From the NCBI GenBank assembly GCA_025201365.1, contig JAIXMF010000074.1, positions 1 to 45,696 of the forward strand: a DNA stretch of 45,696 nucleotides, in the 5' to 3' direction. Shown here in pieces: positions 43,101-45,696 of the stretch (its first letter is position 1; every line of letters starts with the position of its first letter). The stretch comes from Syncephalis plumigaleata (Eukaryota; Zoopagomycota; Zoopagomycetes; Zoopagales; Piptocephalidaceae). The notes below the pieces were generated by a model. The model was not told where the DNA came from. It saw nothing but the letters and a program-made list of their open reading frames with translations, and ran no database searches. A program made the position numbers and the translations under genes.

Positions 43101-45696
43101 CAACAACATCTACACTTGATACTAGCAATGATAATGACGACAATAACAGCGATAGTTCATCGTATGATTCCTCATCATCTGATAGTGAATGCGATGTTGA
43201 TGATGTTGATCTAGTGCATTGTTCAGATGCATCACAAATTGCTATTCGTTTAGCAATAGTAAATGATAAACAGGATACATCAGATATGACGATGTCATCA
43301 TCATCTACTATTACTACATCTGCCGTAAAACTATTTAATAAGTTTAAGGAAGTAACATGGAGGGAGTTTACCTGGCAAGCAATCTACTCATTGAATCTAC
43401 ATCAATTAATACAACAATCAAATGGTGAGTCATGTTTAGATACTATAGTTACATTTATCACTCATCATATATATGATATTATTAGTATGCACGACACTGT
43501 TAGAACAAGGAGAAGAGTATGCTATTGTGAATACTATTAGTCAAGTGGCAGAGCAACTATTCATTCAAGATGAATCGCATAAATCGCCACAACGTACTCA
43601 TTCCACAGTTCGTGGTCAACTCACCGTGAAACAACTCTATGAACTCTATGGTAAGCAAGTGTCATTTGTCATCTGTATGTATGTATGTATGTATATATTA
43701 ATCAAATAATGTATTAGAATCGGGTCAGCCTCAGTCAAAGTATGGTCGATATCAAGTACGGAAACGTACACATAAACAAGGCTGTATCGAGCCTATAACA
43801 GATGAACCAGAGATTATAGTGCATCAACAGGAGCAGACATTGGCATTGAATGCGACAGCTATTCGATTTTGGGAAGCATTGCGGTTAGAACCATTTGGTG
43901 GTAAGAAAACGCTCATTCCAGTAATGTTATGTCCAGTGGGTGATGCCATGGAAGCATCAGCACGTCAAATGATAAAGGAAATTAGTGCTGTCTATGAGGT
44001 GAGTATACACTATATACTATTACATATATGTATATTAACTAGTGGTTAGGCATGTCTACTTGGTACACATCGTGCCATTAATGGAATGGAAGTAGTGCCG
44101 GTTATTTTATTACGTAAGTGTTCTATCTTGTATTAATGGCAGCAATAGTAGTAATACTATAAATGATTAGCATCGATGACTGAGGAATCCACATATAATC
44201 GACAGTTACGTAGTTTAACGGCAGCATTCGAGAAATTAGGTAATGTATTCAATGGTAGTATTAGCTTGTTAGTAGCTAATGGAATATTCATTGCTTACTT
44301 TATAGGAGGACAATTACCTGCACCGACAAACAGAGACACAAGCACCATTGTAATTTATGTTATTAATCCATTCCCTGATCATTTCAAGCATCTACTGGCC
44401 ATTTGTCAATGCTTTGAAGCTATGGTGTATGCATATCGTAAACGAGGACTTGATGCTGAACAACTGGCATTACAAGTAAGTGGATCTATAAATATACGTA
44501 TGTATATGTTATGATCTAATGAATTAAATATGATAGATTATTCCGTATCAATTGGTTAATAATCCAAATCAACGAGCAACTGACCATGCAGCAGTGTGTA
44601 AGACACTTGCTTTCTCTGCATATACACGAGCATTCCGACGACTTACCGTACTTGATGATCATGTATGAATAATGAGCACTCATTCATATTATTTTATAAG
44701 ATTAACACATTGTGTCTATTGTTGACTTGATTATAGGGATTAACATTCGGTTGTGATTACAAGCGTAAATCATCTAAACCTGCTATACCCATTTATGCAC
44801 CACCCTACACTCTCGTTAATGATGCATTGCGAAAGTTTGAACTAAATCTACCCGCTGATATACATGCACCTCCACTCTTTAGGGCGAATCATTTGCACGT
44901 AGCTTATACGGGACCTCTAGTTGGTTCACGAATGATTTGTGTGTGGACCGATGATAGTGGTGAGGTATTAGAAAGTGATTCCTGGATTCAATCGACTACT
45001 ACTGCTACTACCATTGAAGAATCAATTAAGGAAACTGTAACTCAAGTATGGCAACGATCACAGTTGATGGTGCAAAGATGGTTCAACGAGCCATGCTCCA
45101 TTACCATCGTACGCAAGGGCATTATGAATAGTGTAGAGTTTGAAGGTAAGTCTACTAACTAGTTAGTGATTAATGACAGCAGTAGCTAATTATTCATTAT
45201 TCATTTGTGTAGCATGGCTCGCTATCTGTGGCGATGACTCGCCTCATGTGATACTGGCGTGTATGGCGGATGAACCGACACTTCGTATTCAACTGCCAAC
45301 CACGGAACGATGTAGCGGTGAACCGCCCAATGGCAATATCAAATCGCATACGGCACTCGCACCCGATGCCGGTTTACTAATGAAAACGGTGGTGGGCGAG
45401 GTCTACCTCGTTGATGTCGGTCATCGATTAGCGATCAGTAATGAAACGATTGAACCTAAAAACAGCGTGTCATCTAACTACTACCGACGACAACTACTGC
45501 CTTGGCCAGTGGATCTCTCTTCTGGTTACCGGATGCGGAAACACTACCTGATGCCAGTACATGTCGCTTGCAGGTAAGTGGATCATCGACGAGACTGGTC
45601 ATTTGATTACTATGGTAGGATCTAATGTTTTGTGCTTCCTCCTCCATTAGATTCATCTATTACGCTCTCCCTCGAGTGTATCGGCTAATATGACAA
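40174..45696 (+). CDS. MED13: Mediator complex subunit 13 (partial, runs off the window)
   Basis: Exons: 40174-40215, 40312-40723, 40782-40920, 40988-41080, 41158-41297, 41355-41904, 41969-42230, 42296-43424, 43486-43650, 43718-43998, 44050-44113, 44171-44475, 44537-44662, 44737-45145, 45213-45573, 45651-end. All junctions are in phase. The start MRLTDAALTNAVAI joins SGLAQVKWRCIITRPE, the N-terminal Med13 block. Diagnostic motif: EDDFNFFDD at the end of the 41969-42230 exon. Then a long Ser/Thr/Asn/Asp-rich linker (42296-43300), FWEALRLEPFGGKK, and a PIWI-like module with ISLLVANGIFIAYFIGGQLP and VIYVINPFP. Known role: Med13 links the Cdk8 kinase module to core Mediator. No lesion seen; the C-terminus lies beyond 45696. 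Confidence 0.93.

Overview
Eukaryotic DNA, most likely an early-diverging (zygomycete-grade) fungus. It is AT-rich and its genes are cut by many 40-90 nt introns with GTAAGT donors, CTAAC/CTAAT branch motifs and YAG acceptors. The gene set is eukaryotic: eIF5B, GINS Psf2, Mediator Med13, a Pdx2/Sno-type glutaminase and an FHA-kinase. The fungal assignment is inference; no rRNA, tRNA or mitochondrial marker was seen. Splice sites were placed by eye from consensus plus reading phase.

Layout. 0-1.7 kb: a two-exon F-box-like gene. 1.9-3.2 kb: dispersed repeats that recur at 11.0-12.1 kb (direct) and 17.0-17.5 kb (inverted). 3.2-6.3 kb: a 5'-truncated eIF5B copy, which is the left arm of a ~3.1 kb inverted repeat whose right arm (18.9-22.0 kb) is the 3' two-thirds of the full-length eIF5B gene (19.57-23.78 kb, minus). 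The ground between the arms holds an FHA-kinase gene (8.2-10.8 kb) and a graveyard of gene fragments: cytochrome P450 (12.4-12.9 kb), isoleucyl-tRNA synthetase (15.4-16.4 kb) and a Cdc20/Cdh1-like WD40 piece (18.2-18.3 kb). eIF5B and PSF2 (24.0-24.8 kb) diverge from a ~260 bp shared promoter. 25.1-27.5 and 36.3-38.6 kb are the arms of a second inverted repeat, each carrying an F-box-like gene and a divergent small ORF. 38.7-39.5 kb: PdxT/Sno. 40.2 kb to the end: MED13, running off the window.

The outstanding object lies between the arms of the second inverted repeat, at 29.8-36.2 kb. It is an array of about 74 related intron-like units, mostly ~80 nt, each running from GTAAGY (rarely GC) to YAG and separated by 'exons' of exactly 3 nt (62 clear cases), 6 nt, 8 nt or 21 nt. 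Read in one phase from an upstream ATG exon, the pieces give a continuous stop-free peptide, one codon per exon: a W/Y/D-rich stretch followed by a K/E/Q-rich coiled-coil-like stretch. Most units share an internal branch-like CTAATTGNAAT and a pseudo-palindrome (CATACG-loop-CGTATG) placed between that motif and the acceptor. This looks like a gene in which nearly every codon is its own micro-exon, embedded in a self-similar intron family. I know of no described system of this form.

The two eIF5B copies are reciprocally damaged: the truncated copy has an in-frame stop, and the full-length copy lacks one T that the truncated copy keeps. The kinase has a splice-phase conflict exactly at its catalytic loop.
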